Both the position numbers and the translations under genes were made by a program. The notes below the pieces were generated by a model. The model saw only the letters and a program-made list of their open reading frames with translations. It had not been told where the DNA came from and did no database searches. Below are positions 7,820 to 14,906 of a stretch of 14,906 nucleotides of DNA, piece by piece. The stretch spans positions 1-14,906 of the forward strand of contig JADHND010000017.1 in the NCBI GenBank assembly GCA_016779685.1. Reading direction: 5' to 3'. Each line of letters starts with the position of its first letter. The first letter of the stretch is position 1. The DNA is from Shewanellaceae bacterium. GTDB lineage: Bacteria > Pseudomonadota > Gammaproteobacteria > Enterobacterales > Shewanellaceae.

Positions 7820-8527
7820 ATGATCATCAACGCCAAAGGACCAGCCAATTTTGCTGAAAAATACATTATCCATTCTATCTGGGATGGACATTACCCTCCG
7901 GGTAGTTTGCTCCCGGCAGAGCGTGAATTATCAGAACACATCGGCATCACACGAACAACACTCCGCGAAGTGTTACAACGCTTAGCCCGTGATGGTTGGC
8001 TCACTATTCAACATGGAAAACCCACTCGAGTTAACAATTTTTGGGAAACATCTGGTCTCAATATTTTAGAAACATTGGCTGAATTGGATCAAAATGGCGC
8101 TTCCAAATTGATGGAAAACTTACTGGCGGCACGCAAAAACATCAGCATGATCTATATTAAATTAGCCATCAGCAACAATCAACCAGCTTTATTGCAATTT
8201 TTTGAAGAAAACCCTTTAGAAAACAACGCAGAAGCCTTTGCGCATTTTGACTATCTATTTCATCATACCTTCGCTTTACTGTCAAACAATCCAATTTATG
8301 TGCTGATCTTAAACGGCTTCAAAAAACTGCATATCCGAGGCGGTCTGTACTTTTTTAAAAATCGAGAGGCACGTATACTCACTGAACAATACTATAACGA
8401 CATTCTATCCATTATAAAAAACGAAAACGAAAACGAAATCGACAATATTGTGAAAAACTACAACGTTAAAAGTCAACCGATATGGCAAAGAATGCGCGCT
8501 AGTATCGCAGAAAAATATCAATCTTAA
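7820..8527 (+). CDS. fadR: Fatty acid metabolism regulator FadR (GntR family)
   Basis: FadR represses beta-oxidation genes and activates fabA/fabB; long-chain acyl-CoA releases it from DNA. With the start at 7820 the protein (235 residues) aligns residue for residue with the N-terminus of E. coli FadR (239). It keeps the DNA contacts R35, T44, R45, T46, T47, R49 and H65 within PAERELSEHIG, TRTTLREVLQRLARDGWLTIQ and HGKP. The frame is open up to an ATG at 7781, but that codon lies in the -10 element, whereas 7820 has a TGAGA ribosome-binding site. The C-terminal acyl-CoA domain (about 80-235) is more diverged: at the CoA-binding segment E. coli G216, E218 and K228 correspond to Asn215, Lys217 and Ala227, while Y214, S218 and W222 are kept. 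A (AAAACG)n repeat lies at 8418-8441. There is no Vibrio-type insertion. Confidence 0.95.
   Translation: MIINAKGPANFAEKYIIHSIWDGHYPPGSLLPAERELSEHIGITRTTLREVLQRLARDGWLTIQHGKPTRVNNFWETSGLNILETLAELDQNGASKLMENLLAARKNISMIYIKLAISNNQPALLQFFEENPLENNAEAFAHFDYLFHHTFALLSNNPIYVLILNGFKKLHIRGGLYFFKNREARILTEQYYNDILSIIKNENENEIDNIVKNYNVKSQPIWQRMRASIAEKYQS
8418..8441 (+). repeat. Hexanucleotide tandem repeat within fadR
   Basis: Three perfect AAAACG units (8418-8435) are followed by an imperfect AAATCG (8436-8441), encoding the Asn-Glu run KNENENEID in the acyl-CoA-binding domain. The unit is six bases, so copy-number change would alter length without breaking frame. Confidence 0.7.
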
Positions 8528-8677
8528 TCGCTTAGCTGCTCTGAACACGCCCAGTCGAGCTCTTAGCTCGGCTAGCCTGATCCTACAACAGATTCCACAG
8601 ATTCCACATTCACTATCTGACGGATTGCATAGCAGGCAAGCAGCAGACATCACGCTCCTGTTTATAAAATTAGATCG
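8528..8677. other. fadR-prc convergent intergenic region
   Basis: The 210 bp between fadR and prc (8528-8737) hold no credible gene. After the fadR stop there is a weak 8-bp hairpin with one G-T pair (8553-8560 with 8566-8573) but no T-run, so the fadR terminator is unclear. A 9-bp tandem duplication, ACAGATTCC twice, lies at 8588-8605. The prc terminator occupies the right end. Confidence 0.5.
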
Positions 8678-8711
8678 AGAACAAAGCAGCACCGCCTACT
8701 GGCGGTGCTGC
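8678..8711 (-). terminator. Probable intrinsic terminator of proQ-prc
   Basis: GCAGCACCGCC (8686-8696) and GGCGGTGCTGC (8701-8711) form a perfect GC-rich 11-bp stem with a 4-nt loop. On the minus strand it is followed by TTTGTTCT, a short imperfect U-tract. It lies 26 bp after the prc stop. Confidence 0.75.
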
Positions 8712-8737
8712 TGCAATAACGAAGCTTCTTAACAAAT

Positions 8738-10792
8738 TTACAATGACTTTTTGGACTTAAGCTTAGCAATGTCATAGGACAATTGAACCATATCCAACGC
8801 AATATCAACCGTTTGATTGAGTACCACATCAGGTGCTTCAAAGTTATCGGGGACATCCGCAATGCTTTTCACGGGTGACTTACCTAAGATACTTAATTGC
8901 TTATTAATTCGTTCTAATGAGCGCTGCTCTAAACTTGTGCGCTCTGCTTCGCGCTGGGATTCGACCAGTGAAATCGTTTTCTCTTTACTCTTCGTGCGGT
9001 ATTCTGCCACGATGTCCAATAACAAATTAAATTCTGGATCATTCTTGATTCGCTTTTTATACAAATCAGCTAGAGACGCAATCAAATTTGAATTGATTTT
9101 ATCGTACTTCCGATAACGCTGCGGATAAATCGTATCCCAAGCCAAAGCATTGTCTTCATTGGCTTCGCCATGTTCACCAGGTGCTAGCCAACTAGGAAAG
9201 GCAATATCGGGCTCGACACCTTTTAATTGAGTGGACTCACCATTAATACGATAAAATTTTGCAATGGTATATTGAATAAAACCAATCGGCTTATGATGCA
9301 TATCGTAAGTACGACCTAAGTCAGAATGCTGTTGCACTGTTCCTTTACCAAAGGTACTTTCACCCACAATTAAGCCACGACGGTAATCCTGAATGGCAGC
9401 TGCAAAGATTTCAGATGCAGATGCACTATAGCGATCCACCAGCACCACCAAATGCCCCTCGTACATTGACTGGCCGCGGCCACGGTTCACGTTAATTTTG
9501 CCGGCAGCATTTCGAATTTGTACCACTGGACCATTCCCTACGAACAAACTGGTTAACATGGTGGCTTCGACTAAAACACCGCCCCCATTTCCGCGCAAAT
9601 CGACAATAAGCGCTTCAATTCCCTTGCGCTTGAGTTCTTGTAGCTTTACCTGCGTATCTTGGGTTAGGTTAATATAAAAGCTTGGAATCGTAATCACACC
9701 CACTTGCTTATATTTAAAACGACCTTTGGTTGGCGAGATAACCCGAGCTTGAACGGCGCGATCTTCTAGATAAATTTTATCACGCACAATTTTAATCACC
9801 ACTGGCTTGGCATTTACTCCATCTTTTTCTCTCAAAATATTTAAGTAGACAGAACTGCCTTTAGGTCCTTTGATTAAATCGACCACATCATCGATGCGCC
9901 AGCCAATGACATCCATTAACTTTTTCTCACTTTTACCAACACCGATAATTTTATCACCAACATGCAAATGCTGACTCTTGTCTGCCGGACCGCCTTTGAC
10001 CAATTCACGGATCACGGTATAGTCTTCTTTTATTTGTAGTACAGCACCAATCCCCTCAAGAGATAGACTCATATCCGTATCAAATTTATCGGCACTGCGG
10101 GGCGATAAATAGCTGGTGTGCGGTTCAATACTTCGGGCATAAGCATTCATAAGAATCTGAAAGACATCTTCACTTTGAGTCTGGGCAATCCGCTTAATGG
10201 CACTTTCATAACGTCTTTGCAAGACTTCCGTTATTTGCGGCCATTTTTTACCCGCTAGTTTTAAATTTAACGCATCGCTTTTCACGCGTTTACGCCAAAT
10301 TTCATTAAGCTGATCCTGATTCAGTGCCCACGACGCTTCAGAACGATCGAATAAATACTGATCATCTTCGACATCAAACCGAATCGGCTTTGACTTCAGC
10401 AAGCTTAACGCGTAGGTGAAACGATCAACGCGGGCATGGCTTAAGCGATTAAACATCATAAAAGCGGGTTGCAATTCACCTTTAGCAAACATATCCGTAA
10501 ATTGAAATTGATAACGCCTAAATTCATCGATATCTTGCTGCAAAAAGAAACTGCGATTGCTATCTAGCGTATTAATATAGCGCTCAAAAATCTTATTCGA
10601 AAACGCTTTATCCATTTTAAATCGATGGTAATGCGCCCGAGAAAAACGATTGTTCGCTCGTTTACTGGCAATTTTATGTTGGGGCTCTTGACTGAGCTCC
10701 GGGAAAGGCTGTAAGGAAGACTTATCATAAGCCGCCGTCGTAAATGTTACCATAAACAAAGTCAAGAATACGGTTAGATAAGGCTTAAACAT
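8738..10792 (-). CDS. prc: Periplasmic tail-specific C-terminal processing protease Prc
   Basis: Prc (Tsp) is a periplasmic S41 serine protease that trims or degrades proteins by their C-terminal tails, including lipoproteins and peptidoglycan hydrolases in E. coli. The 684-residue product matches E. coli (682). It has an N-terminal signal peptide (about 1-21), an N-terminal helical domain (about 40-230), a PDZ domain (about 240-335) with the SLEGIGA loop, and a protease core. The core keeps SASASE with catalytic Ser458 and FGKGTVQQ with Lys483, 25 residues apart as in E. coli. The C-terminal domain follows (about 540-684). GGAG lies 11 bases before the ATG at 10792. It is 28 bp downstream of proQ and presumably co-transcribed, as in E. 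coli. No htpX follows; the next gene is the convergent fadR. Confidence 0.97.
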   Translation of the reverse strand: MFKPYLTVFLTLFMVTFTTAAYDKSSLQPFPELSQEPQHKIASKRANNRFSRAHYHRFKMDKAFSNKIFERYINTLDSNRSFFLQQDIDEFRRYQFQFTDMFAKGELQPAFMMFNRLSHARVDRFTYALSLLKSKPIRFDVEDDQYLFDRSEASWALNQDQLNEIWRKRVKSDALNLKLAGKKWPQITEVLQRRYESAIKRIAQTQSEDVFQILMNAYARSIEPHTSYLSPRSADKFDTDMSLSLEGIGAVLQIKEDYTVIRELVKGGPADKSQHLHVGDKIIGVGKSEKKLMDVIGWRIDDVVDLIKGPKGSSVYLNILREKDGVNAKPVVIKIVRDKIYLEDRAVQARVISPTKGRFKYKQVGVITIPSFYINLTQDTQVKLQELKRKGIEALIVDLRGNGGGVLVEATMLTSLFVGNGPVVQIRNAAGKINVNRGRGQSMYEGHLVVLVDRYSASASEIFAAAIQDYRRGLIVGESTFGKGTVQQHSDLGRTYDMHHKPIGFIQYTIAKFYRINGESTQLKGVEPDIAFPSWLAPGEHGEANEDNALAWDTIYPQRYRKYDKINSNLIASLADLYKKRIKNDPEFNLLLDIVAEYRTKSKEKTISLVESQREAERTSLEQRSLERINKQLSILGKSPVKSIADVPDNFEAPDVVLNQTVDIALDMVQLSYDIAKLKSKKSL

Positions 10793-10820
10793 CGAGCTGT
10801 AACTCCAAGTATTGTCTATT

Positions 10821-11453
10821 CTAAAGCGATAAGTGCTCGTAGCGTGCCTTGATAATTAGCCCACTATCTAATTGCACACTCACTTCATCTTTGCATAGAT
10901 CAAGTATATGCCCTGAAACAGGTTTTGTACCTATTTTTACTTTAACTCTTTGCGAAATTGTCACGTCAGCTTCAGTCAGTAAAGTTTGGGTTGAAACAGC
11001 TGTTTGTTTCTGCTGTTTTTTTTGCTTCAAGCTAGGTTTTTCTGCTTTATTATTTTTTTTCCCGGCTGGCTTAGAAGGATCTTGCTGTTGCTTGGTTGCT
11101 TGCATTTGCTTACGCTTTTCAGCATAGTGGGCTTGGCTTTCTTTTAGGCGTTCGGCCGCAAACAAGGCGTGTTCTGGTTCTATGATTGCACAAGGCTGCC
11201 CATTAAGGTCAATACGCTCAGCATCGACTTGAACGCTTTTCAAATAGCGCCAGCTGTTGGTATAACGACGTAATGCCAATCTTAGTTGTGTTTTACTAAC
11301 ACGCTCATCTTCACCTAAAGCGGCAGCGATATCCTGGAAAATTCCGATTTTTAGCGGTTTTACAAGGCCTTTAATCGTAAAACACAAGGGAAACTTTTCA
11401 GCTAAATAAGCCAGCACATGATTGAGATCAGTTATCTTAGGGGTAGAGTCCAT
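10821..11453 (-). CDS. proQ: RNA chaperone ProQ
   Basis: ProQ binds structured sRNAs and mRNA 3' ends and matches RNAs post-transcriptionally. The product is 210 residues, against 232 in E. coli. The N-terminal FinO/ProQ domain (about 5-115) shows FPLCF, KPLKIGIFQDI, SKTQLRLALRRYT and SWRYLKSV. A Lys/Gln-rich linker (about 115-158) follows, shorter and less arginine-rich than in E. coli. The C-terminal Tudor-like domain (about 160-210) has VKVKIG and VQLDSGLIIKARYEHL. I chose the ATG at 11453 because GGAAG stands five bases before it; the ATG at 11465, 12 bp upstream and in frame, has no ribosome-binding site. An extended -10 promoter lies about 92 nt upstream. It is first in the proQ-prc operon. 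Confidence 0.96.
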   Translation of the reverse strand: MDSTPKITDLNHVLAYLAEKFPLCFTIKGLVKPLKIGIFQDIAAALGEDERVSKTQLRLALRRYTNSWRYLKSVQVDAERIDLNGQPCAIIEPEHALFAAERLKESQAHYAEKRKQMQATKQQQDPSKPAGKKNNKAEKPSLKQKKQQKQTAVSTQTLLTEADVTISQRVKVKIGTKPVSGHILDLCKDEVSVQLDSGLIIKARYEHLSL

Positions 11454-11552
11454 AATTACTTCCATTAAACGGGTTAAAACACAACTTGATATGAAATTAA
11501 GCTATGCCATTTGAGGGTGAAAATAGGTTTTTATTTTCATTCTTGTTTTATC

Positions 11553-11581
11553 ATTATATCAAAACTCGGAGCGCCTGAAAA
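11553..11581 (-). promoter_or_regulatory. Promoter of proQ-prc
   Basis: On the minus strand TTTTCA (11576-11581) and a perfect TATAAT (11553-11558) are 17 bp apart, with an extended -10 TG immediately before. Transcription would begin near 11546, giving a 5' UTR of about 92 nt, AT-rich and with no obvious strong fold. In the other direction (ycfH) I find only a weak TGGTAATAT at 11630-11638 without a matching -35. Confidence 0.75.
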
Positions 11582-11673
11582 CATTTGTTGTGCTTCTTGA
11601 TTTAAGGTACACCATCACCGACGGATTTATGGTAATATCAGTGGATTATGTATGAATTTTTTGGATTTTATTT

Positions 11674-12450
11674 ATGTTTGTTGATTCACACTGTCATCTC
11701 CATCGACTCCAAGAGGCCGCTACTCCAGACGCCATTGCAACTCTGCTGCAAACGGCCAGAGACCAACAAGTTGAACATTTTTTATGCGTGAGCGTCCAAG
11801 CGGATGACATTCAATTCATGCAACAGCATTTAACTGACATGCCCGATGTTTCTTGGTCATGGGGAATTCATCCATTGTACGTCGAATCTTTACAGGCATT
11901 TCAAGAGCACCAAGATGCCGCACAAGACACTAAGGTTATCGCCATTGGTGAAACAGGACTGGATTATCACTACAGCACTGACACCAAACCCTTGCAGCAG
12001 AGTTTATTTGAACATCACATTGAGCTGGCGCTTCAGACCCAAAAACCCTTAATTGTCCACACTCGCGATGCACGTGAAGACACCATTTCAATCCTTAAGA
12101 ACCAACATGCTGATCGGGTACAAGGTATTTTGCATTGTTTTACTGAGAATTATGCGATGGCTAAGGCAGCACTGGATTTAGGCTTCTACATCTCTTTTTC
12201 GGGCATTTTAACCTTTAAGAACGCCACTGAATTACAAGCTGTGGCAAAAAAACTACCTTTGGATCGGGTGTTAATTGAGACCGATTCACCTTACTTAGCC
12301 CCCGTCCCGCATCGAGGGCAAGAGAACCAACCGAGCTACGTCACCCATGTAGCGGCTTCTCTAGCTGATTTACGTCAAACCTCGGCAGCTGAGATTGGAC
12401 GTATCACGACCGACAATTTTTATCGACTGTTTCCGAGTACTCGCCCATAA
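11674..12450 (+). CDS. ycfH: TatD-family metal-dependent hydrolase YcfH
   Basis: The 258-residue protein is a TIM-barrel metallohydrolase of the TatD family, whose members include 3'-5' DNA exonucleases and D-aminoacyl-tRNA deacylase-like enzymes; the exact substrate of YcfH is unsettled. Metal ligands are all present: H7 and H9 (DSHCHLH), E93 (GETGLDY), H129 (IVHTRDA), H154 (LHCFTE) and D204 (ETDSPYLAP). The HRGQENQP motif near 213 is typical of the YcfH subgroup (E. coli 265 residues). The start at 11674 gives the canonical MFVDSHCH N-terminus; a weak GGA lies upstream. It is divergent from proQ, with neither tmk nor holB beside it, unlike E. coli. Confidence 0.93.
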   Translation: MFVDSHCHLHRLQEAATPDAIATLLQTARDQQVEHFLCVSVQADDIQFMQQHLTDMPDVSWSWGIHPLYVESLQAFQEHQDAAQDTKVIAIGETGLDYHYSTDTKPLQQSLFEHHIELALQTQKPLIVHTRDAREDTISILKNQHADRVQGILHCFTENYAMAKAALDLGFYISFSGILTFKNATELQAVAKKLPLDRVLIETDSPYLAPVPHRGQENQPSYVTHVAASLADLRQTSAAEIGRITTDNFYRLFPSTRP

Positions 12451-12465
12451 CATCAAACCGCACCC

Positions 12466-12499
12466 AAAAAAAAACCCGGAACGATTCCAATGTTCCGGG
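12466..12499 (-). terminator. Intrinsic terminator of rsmF
   Basis: CCCGGAAC (12475-12482) pairs with GTTCCGGG (12492-12499) around a 9-nt loop. The A-run at 12466-12474 gives nine U residues after the stem on the minus strand. It therefore ends transcripts arriving from rsmF, whose stop is 160 bp away, so rsmF has a long 3' UTR. The plus-strand T-run is 11 bases beyond the stem and may be too far to serve ycfH well. Confidence 0.88.
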
Positions 12500-12558
12500 A
12501 TAGGGAAAACTTTTTTTGTTAACCATTTAAGCTGAAGTATAAAAAAAAGTTTAGCTGA

Positions 12559-12590
12559 TTATCCACAACTTTTCCTCTGATTTATACACA
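12559..12590 (+). promoter_or_regulatory. Two consensus DnaA boxes in direct repeat
   Basis: TTATCCACA (12559-12567) and TTATACACA (12582-12590) both fit the DnaA box consensus TTATNCACA exactly, point the same way and start 23 bp apart. The match continues outside the boxes: each is preceded by CTGA(T) and followed by A(C/T)TT, an imperfect direct repeat. A T7 run (12511-12517) and an A8 run (12541-12548) give an AT-rich flank. A function in DnaA titration or regulation is inference. Confidence 0.7.
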
Positions 12591-12659
12591 ATTTATGATT
12601 AACTTGCGGTCGGTATTAAACCGAGACTTCGTCATAATCAACCATAGCTGTATTCATGC

Positions 12660-14081
12660 TTAGCCATCGAGGTGAATCCTATCTCGTACTAAATGTCGAG
12701 GCAATTGATTCTTTAATTTAGCAGGAAGTATTTTACCTAGACCCAGTACCGCACCTTGATAACTCACAGCCACTTCTGTGGATAAAAATGAACTGGACAT
12801 TGCGATATCACGCCCCATCAAATATTGTTCTGCTGCTTTCGCATCCAAAGCCAGCGTTTGATCGACGGCAAGGGGCAAAGCCATGACGGCCTCATGCTCT
12901 GCTTTAAAACCCTTTTTGAGTCGTTTTGCCAACCGAATGCCGATGCGGTCGAAACGGACCAGCCCTTGCACTGCCGCAATCGCATTAGGCCAGAGCCAAT
13001 ATTCATCTTGACGCTGCATCACCGTGCCATATTCACTCGGCACACATCCAAACTGTGTTTTAAAATAAGCATCAAGTTGCTGAATCTCTGCGTGAGGTAC
13101 GACTTGCCAAGGAGACTTATTGGTGATTGCTCGCCGGCGTCGGGATGAGGCTACGACAGGCGCCTGTTTGGTGATCTTCGCCACAAAAAAACCTTCACTG
13201 TTGTAGATCTGTGGCCAAACATGCAAAAACCCTTCTGGTGTCAATGCGCGCTCAGCACCGGGGAATAAATCCTCTAATGAATCAAACACCACAGCATGGC
13301 CAAAGGTATTCTTCAAAGCGTAGCAAACTTGTTGATTTTCAATTTGATTTAACGTGCAAGTCGAGTACACGAGGCTGCCGCCAACCTTTAAAGCTCGAAA
13401 GGCAGATTCCAACAACCCTTGCTGCAGCGAAGCCAATTCATGAATGTGATCCAGACTCCAATCAGCCAATGCCCGTTCATCTTTACGCACCGTACCTTCC
13501 CCACCACAGGGAGCATCCAACAATATTGCATCAAATACCTCAGTACAATAGTCACCGAAGACAGCAGCGTCAAAGTGAGTTAACGCCACGTTACGCACGC
13601 CCAGCCGTTGTACATTTGCGTGCAAACTTTTGAGCCGACTGGCCGCATATTCATTGGCAACCAGACAACCTTCGTGTTGCATCAATGCGGCGATTTGGGT
13701 GGTTTTTGAACCCGGTGCAGCGGCCATGTCCAACACCAAATAAGGCACGGGTTGCTGAGTCAATAAAGCACTAACAGGCAGCATGGAAGAGGCTTCTTGC
13801 ACATAAAACAATCCCGCTAAGTGTGCCCAAGTATTGCCTAGCGGTTTCGATTCATCTGGTCTCTGTAACCAAAAACCGGCCTCACACCAAGGAATGGGAT
13901 CACATTGCCACCCCCAAGAGGTGACCAATGCTAAGAAATCGGGGATCGTTGTTTTCAACGTGTTCACCCGTATCGCTCGCCGCAGTGGCTGTTGACACGC
14001 AGCCTCAAATTCTGTTATCGACAAAGGATCTGGTAAAATTGTTTGGATATATTCAACAAAATGAGAGGGTAACTTCAACAC
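12660..14081 (-). CDS. rsmF: 16S rRNA (cytosine-1407-C5)-methyltransferase RsmF
   Basis: RsmF (YebU) methylates C1407 of 16S rRNA in the 30S subunit with S-adenosylmethionine. The product (473 residues; E. coli 479) has an N-terminal region with PLRRAIRVNTLK, a Rossmann SAM domain with DMAAAPGSKTT (about 118-128), DAPCGGEG (about 189-196) and YSTCTLN holding the nucleophile cysteine. A C-terminal domain follows, ending in a PUA-like RNA-binding segment (QGAVLGLGKI, LPRHLVRD). The motif IV Ser after Cys is Gly here. No ATG is available at the N-terminus: an in-frame TAA at 14088-14090 is followed by TTG (14087), ATT, GTG (14081), TTG. I favour GTG, nine bases after TGAG; the TTG at 14087 is too close to that site. 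fadH lies 62 bp upstream on the same strand. Confidence 0.95.
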   Translation of the reverse strand: MLKLPSHFVEYIQTILPDPLSITEFEAACQQPLRRAIRVNTLKTTIPDFLALVTSWGWQCDPIPWCEAGFWLQRPDESKPLGNTWAHLAGLFYVQEASSMLPVSALLTQQPVPYLVLDMAAAPGSKTTQIAALMQHEGCLVANEYAASRLKSLHANVQRLGVRNVALTHFDAAVFGDYCTEVFDAILLDAPCGGEGTVRKDERALADWSLDHIHELASLQQGLLESAFRALKVGGSLVYSTCTLNQIENQQVCYALKNTFGHAVVFDSLEDLFPGAERALTPEGFLHVWPQIYNSEGFFVAKITKQAPVVASSRRRRAITNKSPWQVVPHAEIQQLDAYFKTQFGCVPSEYGTVMQRQDEYWLWPNAIAAVQGLVRFDRIGIRLAKRLKKGFKAEHEAVMALPLAVDQTLALDAKAAEQYLMGRDIAMSSSFLSTEVAVSYQGAVLGLGKILPAKLKNQLPRHLVRDRIHLDG

Positions 14082-14112
14082 AATCAATTACTCAGCAAAA
14101 AAAACGCATCAT

Positions 14113-14141
14113 AACATAATTTGGCTGTTGACTAACAACAA
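14113..14141 (-). promoter_or_regulatory. Possible promoter of rsmF
   Basis: On the minus strand TTGTTG (14136-14141) and TATGTT (14113-14118) are 17 bp apart in the fadH-rsmF gap. A TATGAT at 14108-14113 is an alternative -10. Matches are moderate, no terminator is seen after fadH, and co-transcription with fadH is equally possible. Confidence 0.35.
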
Positions 14142-14143
14142 AC

Positions 14144-14906
14144 TTAAATAGATGCCGCCAACTCGGCTCCTTGGCGAATAGCTCGCTTCGCATCTAATTC
14201 CATCGCCACATCGACCCCACCAATTAAATGCACTGGGTAACCTGATGCACGAATTGCGTCCAATTCAAAACGGTTCGACTCTTGGCCCGCACAGACGATC
14301 ACCGTATCCACATTTAAGATATTCGCTTCTCCATCTTCAATTAGATGCAAACCTTGATCATCAAGCTTCACATATTCAACACCCTGATGGTGAATCACAT
14401 GGTGCCTTTTTAGATTAAACCGGTGAATCCAGCCTGTGGTTTTACCCAAGTTTTTACCGATTTTAGAGCTCTTGCGTTGGAGTATATGGATTTCTCGCTT
14501 GGGCTTTATCGGCGTACTTTTTTCCAGTAAGCCCCCCGCTTGTTGGTAAGTTTGATCTACACCCCAATAACGCAACCACGCCTCTAAATCTAGCGTCAAC
14601 GAATGTTCTTGTTCATTGAGAAAATGTGCCATATCAACGCCAATACCACCAGCACCAATAATTGCAACTTTATGCCCAATAGGCGCTCCTTGTATGGCCT
14701 TCTGATAGTCAATGACCTTCGGCGAATCAAACCCAGGCACCGGCAATTGACGCGGAATCACGCCAGTAGCGACCACCAAGTCGTCAAAGGATTCCTCTTG
14801 TAAAATTTGAGTATGAAATGGTGTGTTCAAACGAACATCAACTTGTAACCGTTTCAGCTGTTCTTTGAAATAACGAACGGTTTCATGAAATTCTTCTTTA
14901 CCTGGA
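14144..14906 (-). CDS. fadH: 2,4-dienoyl-CoA reductase FadH (C-terminal part, 5' end off window)
   Basis: FadH reduces 2,4-dienoyl-CoA with NADPH, allowing beta-oxidation of unsaturated fatty acids with even-numbered double bonds. About 253 C-terminal residues are visible, beginning with PGKEEFHET, and the frame continues past the right edge; a TTG at 14830 is internal. The visible part is the FAD/NAD(P)H pyridine nucleotide oxidoreductase half: GAGGIGVD (NADPH Rossmann loop), LGKTTGWIHR, VICAGQESNR and HLIGGVDVAMELDA, all close to E. coli FadH. The catalytic TIM barrel, flavin site and 4Fe-4S cysteines lie outside the window. In E. coli fadH is under FadR control, and fadR is about 6 kb away here; its promoter cannot be seen. 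Confidence 0.95.
   Translation of the reverse strand, partial: PGKEEFHETVRYFKEQLKRLQVDVRLNTPFHTQILQEESFDDLVVATGVIPRQLPVPGFDSPKVIDYQKAIQGAPIGHKVAIIGAGGIGVDMAHFLNEQEHSLTLDLEAWLRYWGVDQTYQQAGGLLEKSTPIKPKREIHILQRKSSKIGKNLGKTTGWIHRFNLKRHHVIHHQGVEYVKLDDQGLHLIEDGEANILNVDTVIVCAGQESNRFELDAIRASGYPVHLIGGVDVAMELDAKRAIRQGAELAASI

Noticed and set aside
8553..8573. Hairpin after fadR as an intrinsic terminator
   Set aside because: The stem is short with a G-T pair and no U-tract follows.
8405..8692. Minus-strand 95-residue frame across the fadR end
   Set aside because: It is antisense to fadR, low-complexity at its C-terminus, and begins inside the prc terminator; no family resemblance.
12500..12659. A replication origin in the ycfH-rsmF gap
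   Set aside because: Only two DnaA boxes in a short gap, and none of the usual origin neighbours (dnaA, dnaN, mnmG, repA) are present.

Overview
The window is an ordinary-looking chromosomal segment of a gammaproteobacterium with moderate GC content (judged by eye, not computed). The evidence is a set of core genes with close resemblance to Escherichia coli proteins: glnS, feoAB, fadR, prc, proQ, ycfH, rsmF and fadH. FadR is 235 residues and lacks the roughly 40-residue insertion known from Vibrio FadR, which argues against Vibrio. I do not name a genus. No tRNA, rRNA, CRISPR array, insertion sequence, prophage gene or toxin-antitoxin pair is visible.

Layout: a 5'-truncated metallo-beta-lactamase-fold protein (+, 2-1192) converges on a double-Cache chemoreceptor (-, 1229-3136), with a long hairpin at the junction. 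Then come glnS (-) with a clear terminator and the overlapping feoA-feoB ferrous-iron operon (-). Its promoter region carries a Fur box embedded in a 45-bp near-perfect palindrome. fadR (+) is divergent from feo, and the two share a 319-bp control region. fadR converges on the proQ-prc operon (-). ycfH, a TatD-family gene (+), is divergent from proQ. ycfH converges on rsmF (-), and the 209-bp gap between them holds a strong terminator and two consensus DnaA boxes. The 3' part of fadH (-) runs off the right edge, upstream of rsmF.

Functionally the genes are mostly independent housekeeping units: glutamine charging of tRNA, iron uptake, fatty-acid regulation and unsaturated fatty-acid oxidation (fadR and fadH), periplasmic proteolysis and RNA chaperoning (prc and proQ), and rRNA modification (rsmF). 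The rsmF/proQ/prc neighbourhood resembles the E. coli yebU-yebT-yebS-msrC-proQ-prc region, with ycfH occupying the middle instead. I see no undescribed multi-gene system. The observations most worth checking are the paired DnaA boxes, the extended Fur palindrome, the altered acyl-CoA-binding segment and short tandem repeat in FadR, the non-AUG start of rsmF, and the CMAH-like metallohydrolase.
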